A stretch of DNA of 64,000 bases, taken from positions 1,860,001 through 1,924,000 of the forward strand of contig NW_026944390.1 of the NCBI RefSeq assembly GCF_033439725.1, written 5' to 3'. This DNA is from Neurospora tetraspora. Its lineage: Eukaryota; Ascomycota; Sordariomycetes; Sordariales; Sordariaceae. A program made the translations under genes and the position numbers. How positions within the stretch are numbered: the stretch's first letter is position 1; every line of letters starts with the position of its first letter. Under the pieces are notes generated by a model. It saw only the letters and a list, made by a program, of their open reading frames with translations. It ran no database searches and was not told where the DNA came from. This document shows positions 60,882-64,000 of the stretch, in pieces.

Positions 60882-61535
60882 GCCTTTTCTTTAATTTCAT
60901 CACATCATTCGAGTTTTTCCTTATAAGAGGAGCAAACGGCGCGCAACGGTCTTCTGATAAAGCAAGTCATTAAGAGAAGGTGAAGCAGGAGGGAGGAGCA
61001 TGGTTTGATGTGTGTTGCGGCCCCAGCAGGCGGGCTTCATATTTCCGGAGAAACAAGAGCTGGGAGTTTACAAAAGGGTGAAAAACAAAGAGGAATCAGT
61101 TGTTGTTCGTTCGGAAGCGAGATATCCCAGGGAAGAGCGTGATAGACCAGAGAAATGGTTGCGAGGAAGCGAGAGAAAGAAGGAGAGAGACAGAGAGTTC
61201 AGCCATCTCGGCTCGGCCCGGTTCGATAAGTGTGCGCGCGCAAACACCGATCGGATAAGATAACAAGAGAGCACAGCCAGCCCATACTGCTGGGGCGTCT
61301 TACCTTATCTTGTGTGGTTGAAAATGAGCCCCGCCGCTAGGTACCACGCATTCGGCCCAGTGCCTAGACGTTGACCGGGCTGTGGTGGTCTTTGGGGCTG
61401 TGCTGTTCTTGGCTTTGAGCGTCTTTAAAGAGGAGGTGTCTGACATGGTGATCACAGGGGATGGATGGATCGATGGATGGAGGGAACCGAGAGGAGAGGA
61501 GAACACACAAGGCGACGAGGAGAGATCGGGAATAA

Positions 61536-61573
61536 GGAGGAGGAGGAGGAGGAAGAAGAAGAAGAAGAAGAGG
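61536..61573. repeat. (GGA)n(GAA)n trinucleotide repeat
   Basis: Runs of GGA followed by GAA. Confidence 0.9.
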
Positions 61574-61632
61574 CAGGTCGTGATGAACGGCGTTTACCCG
61601 GTATGGACGGACACACTACTATTCGGTTTGGT

Positions 61633-61660
61633 CAACAACAACAACAACAACAACAACAAC
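61633..61660. repeat. (CAA)n trinucleotide repeat
   Basis: About nine CAA units. Confidence 0.9.
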
Positions 61661-62014
61661 GACGACCTAAACCTAGAGGCTACCTCCTATGCTGTCGTGT
61701 GTATACTTTTAGGCTTGGTATTTTTTGAGAGTTTAGCAATTTTTCATTGTTTCATCGTTTCGGAAAACCATAGGAACCTTTGCATGCATATCCTGTGAAC
61801 GCCATCAATCATGATGGTAGGTAGCCTCCATTCATTTAAACGCATCAAGATATCTTAACGACAGTTCCGGCCATCGTTACATCAGCTCGATATTGTTGTT
61901 GTTGTTGCATGGTTGATACTCCAAGGGATTGATGATATCATCAAATAATCTATCACAGCCACGGGAGATCAACAGAGTGACAAACAGTTAGTTGTATATG
62001 TATAGTGTTGTGTA

Positions 62015-62307
62015 CAATCTAGCCCTGGTTTGTTTGTTAGTTTGGTATAAAAAAGCTAGATCTTACTAGAATTGGGAAAGCGGCCGAGATTCTCGCGGAT
62101 AGATGCTGTGAATTGGTAGCTTGAAGTTTTGAAGAGGACGGAGAGATGCTTCTGTGGCGTTGAGAGCCCTGGTCATTGTCGAAACTCTACAAACGGAGAC
62201 GAGATGTTCGGTTCCTAAGGCCAATGAGGGCTCTAAATTACCCTTGTTCTGCCCCGGTTCTGCCCCATCAGAAGAACCAAACTAACAAACAAACCAGTAT
62301 TGTATTG
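62015..62307. mobile_element. MITE-like inverted-repeat element, copy 2
   Basis: 293 bp element with no coding capacity, related to copy 1. The left end CAATCTAGCCCTGGTTTGTT pairs with the right end (reverse complement) CAATACAATACTGGTTTGTT. The two ends share CTGGTTTGTTTGTTAGTTTG exactly. It is flanked by TA (62013-62014 and 62308-62309). Its ends are better preserved than those of copy 1, so it may be the younger insertion. Confidence 0.75.
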
Positions 62308-63206
62308 TATACTATACTAGGTAACGTCCCCCCGATCCCCGTTACGGTAAATTTTGTCGCTTACCTTACCTACCTACCGAGCCTACCTAGCTAGGTAGGT
62401 AGAGACATTCGTGGTGACTGGTGAGTGATGATGATCTATCTCTCTTCATTCACAACATCTAGATTCTAGGTGGGTTAAAGTGACCAACCAGTACATGTCC
62501 CGGTAAGTCTTTGTTCGTCCGTCCACCTTGGACTGAGGTGAATTTCCAACTCAACTCAATATCATCGTTCGTGGGGGTTAAGTTGACATGCCTCACGATG
62601 GTTTCGATCCTAGCTCTTGTGGTTCCCCTTATGGCTCACGAACGAAAAGAGATGGTGAAAGGGGTGTTGTGGTATTCCATCCATCCAACCAAGCGAGCGA
62701 GCGGGCATCATGAACTCGCGTTCAGGGGTTATCTAGTAGATATGACAGACAGCAAAATTGCCATTATTACAGTAAGGTGGCCTGAATTGGTATGGTAAAT
62801 CATTAAGAGACGCCATGAGGTACATCGGTGACCTGAATAACTAACTCCCTCTAAGAACTCATCGCAACGAAAAACGGAGCAAGTAAACCCGAGAACATTC
62901 GAACAAAAGCTTCGCAAACAGATCCCGTCCCATAAAAGAGAGGTAGTAAAGGTAGATTGGCAAAATATCCTAATGCATTTTTCGTCGCTTATATAGCAGA
63001 GAGTAGAGACCCATTAAGACATAACAGACATAAACCCCCCCGGCCACCGCCGCCAGTAACGTAACATAAAATAACTAGGAGTGGTATAATGGAAAGATGA
63101 TTCGCGCCCCGAGACACACATAGACATAAGACATAAACAACAAAAACAACAAGGGAGTATTTTTTTTCATACAGCAATAAGAGTTAGGTAGGTGGCAACG
63201 GAACTC
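62308..63206. other. Region 3' of the acyl-CoA synthetase gene
   Basis: Host DNA with short ACCTACC/TAGGTAGG inverted stretches near 62365-62401 and no supported gene. The part nearest 63206 is the 3' end of the acyl-CoA synthetase transcript. Confidence 0.45.
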
Positions 63207-64000
63207 CTACTCCTTGGGGCCATAAGCCTCGTCAACCTCCTTCTTGTACTTGTTGAGGATGCCCTTGCGGTTGAGCTTCTGGGCGGCCGTTACGAGACCC
63301 TGTGAAAGATTCGGTTAGCGATGAGTTAAGTAAACAAACAGATGTGGACAGTGGGAAACTCACGTTCTGGGGGGTCCACTCCTCATCCGACATAACGACA
63401 CCCTCGATAATCTCAATGCCAGAAAGGCCACCGGCACGACCGGCGTTCTGGAGCTCCTTGAGAACGGCAGCCTGCAGCTTCTTGTTGTGTACGAGCTCCT
63501 CCAAGCTGTCACCCTTGACACCGATCGAAGAGGCGAGCTTCTTAAGGGCGGGTTCCGCGGGAACGATGATGGCGATGGGCTTGGAACGATCCTGGTCGGC
63601 GTAGACGCAGATGTTGGCGACGACGGCGGCGGAGCGGTAGATGGACTCGAGCTTCTCGAGAGCAATGTACTCGCCGTTGAGAGTCTTGACGAGGTTCTTC
63701 TTGCGGTCGATGATCTTGAGATGGCCGTTCTGGTCCCACTCGCCGATGTCGCCGGTCTTGAACCAGCCGTCCGCGGTCACGGCGGCGGCGGTCTCCTCGG
63801 GGTTCTCGTAGTACTCAGAGAGCACAGAGGGGCCACGGAGCCAGATCTCACCCTGGGGGTTGGGCTTGTTGGTGGCGAAGTAACCGGCGTCGGGGAAGTC
63901 GATGAGCTTGGCCTCGATCGAGGCGGGCATGGCGCCGATAGACTCGGCAGTCCACTCGTTAGGGTTCTGGAGGGTACCCATAGCGGTCGTCTCGGTAAGA
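63207..64000 (-). CDS. Long-chain acyl-CoA synthetase, Faa1/Faa4 type (3' part; 5' end outside window)
   Basis: The C-terminal 242 residues are visible in two exons, 64000-63364 and 63299-63207, with a 64 bp intron (GTGAGT...TTCACAG). The visible part opens with the tail of the AMP-binding motif (LTETTAMGTLQNP). It continues with GEIWLRGPSVLSEYYENPEET, then WFKTGDIGEWDQNGHLKIIDRKKNLVKTLNGEYIALEKLESIY, the fatty-acid and ATP-binding C-terminal signature of long-chain acyl-CoA synthetases. It ends in KLNRKGILNKYKKEVDEAY. The enzyme activates long-chain fatty acids to acyl-CoA with ATP for lipid synthesis or oxidation. The gene reads off the right edge, so start and full length are unknown. Confidence 0.95.

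Larger units (their letters stand above)
60882..62014. other. NCS-1 3' region
   Basis: Contains GGA/GAA and CAA trinucleotide runs and no supported gene. The frame at about 61382-61798 is built largely on these simple repeats. Confidence 0.45.

Noticed and set aside
61382-61798. 138-codon plus-strand frame after NCS-1
   Set aside because: Its length depends on trinucleotide repeats read as Arg/Lys and Asn runs.

Overview
The window looks like nuclear DNA of a filamentous ascomycete of the Sordariaceae, most likely Neurospora or a close relative. The genes have short introns with fungal donor, CTAAC-type branch and AG acceptor sites, the proteins are typical of Pezizomycotina, and long A+T-rich tracts are packed with TpA and nearly emptied of CpA/TpG. 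That last pattern is the signature of repeat-induced point mutation (RIP). Genus is inferred, not proved.

Layout: 1-9242 is ordinary-composition DNA with no convincing gene. It is followed by an MSB2-type signalling mucin (9243-12422, +), a major facilitator transporter of the Dal5/allantoate permease type (14317-16629, +), an unrecognised basic/acidic protein whose long reading frame is cut by one in-frame TAG (18296-20191, -) and the nucleoporin SEH1 (20575-22085, -). A roughly 13 kb RIP-mutated block (about 22256-35074) comes next. It holds an unidentified relic, a retroelement-like relic and a Ty1/copia fossil with 164 bp LTRs and a target duplication. Then come ALG7 (35348-36822, -) and a JMJD5/KDM8-type JmjC protein (37360-39186, -). 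A 3.2 kb RIP-mutated element with terminal inverted repeats abuts the JmjC start codon (39221-42456). A LaeA-like methyltransferase follows (43370-44617, -), then a second, inverted copy of the same copia family (46056-51646) with a perfect 5 bp target duplication. The right end carries CDC45 (54100-56773, +), the calcium sensor NCS-1 (59758-60881, +) and the 3' end of a long-chain acyl-CoA synthetase (63207-64000, -). Two related ~300 bp inverted-repeat elements, probably a MITE family, flank the NCS-1 locus.

The genes do not form one pathway. They are mostly housekeeping genes (nuclear pore, N-glycosylation, replication helicase, calcium sensing, fatty-acid activation) plus a surface mucin and a transporter, separated by islands of probable heterochromatin. 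The main interest lies in how tightly RIP-mutated elements abut essential genes, the fading of mutation across the copia LTRs, the MITE pair and the in-frame stop in the gene at 18-20 kb. I did not find a clearly new defence, toxin or biosynthetic system. No tRNA, rRNA or CRISPR could be supported.
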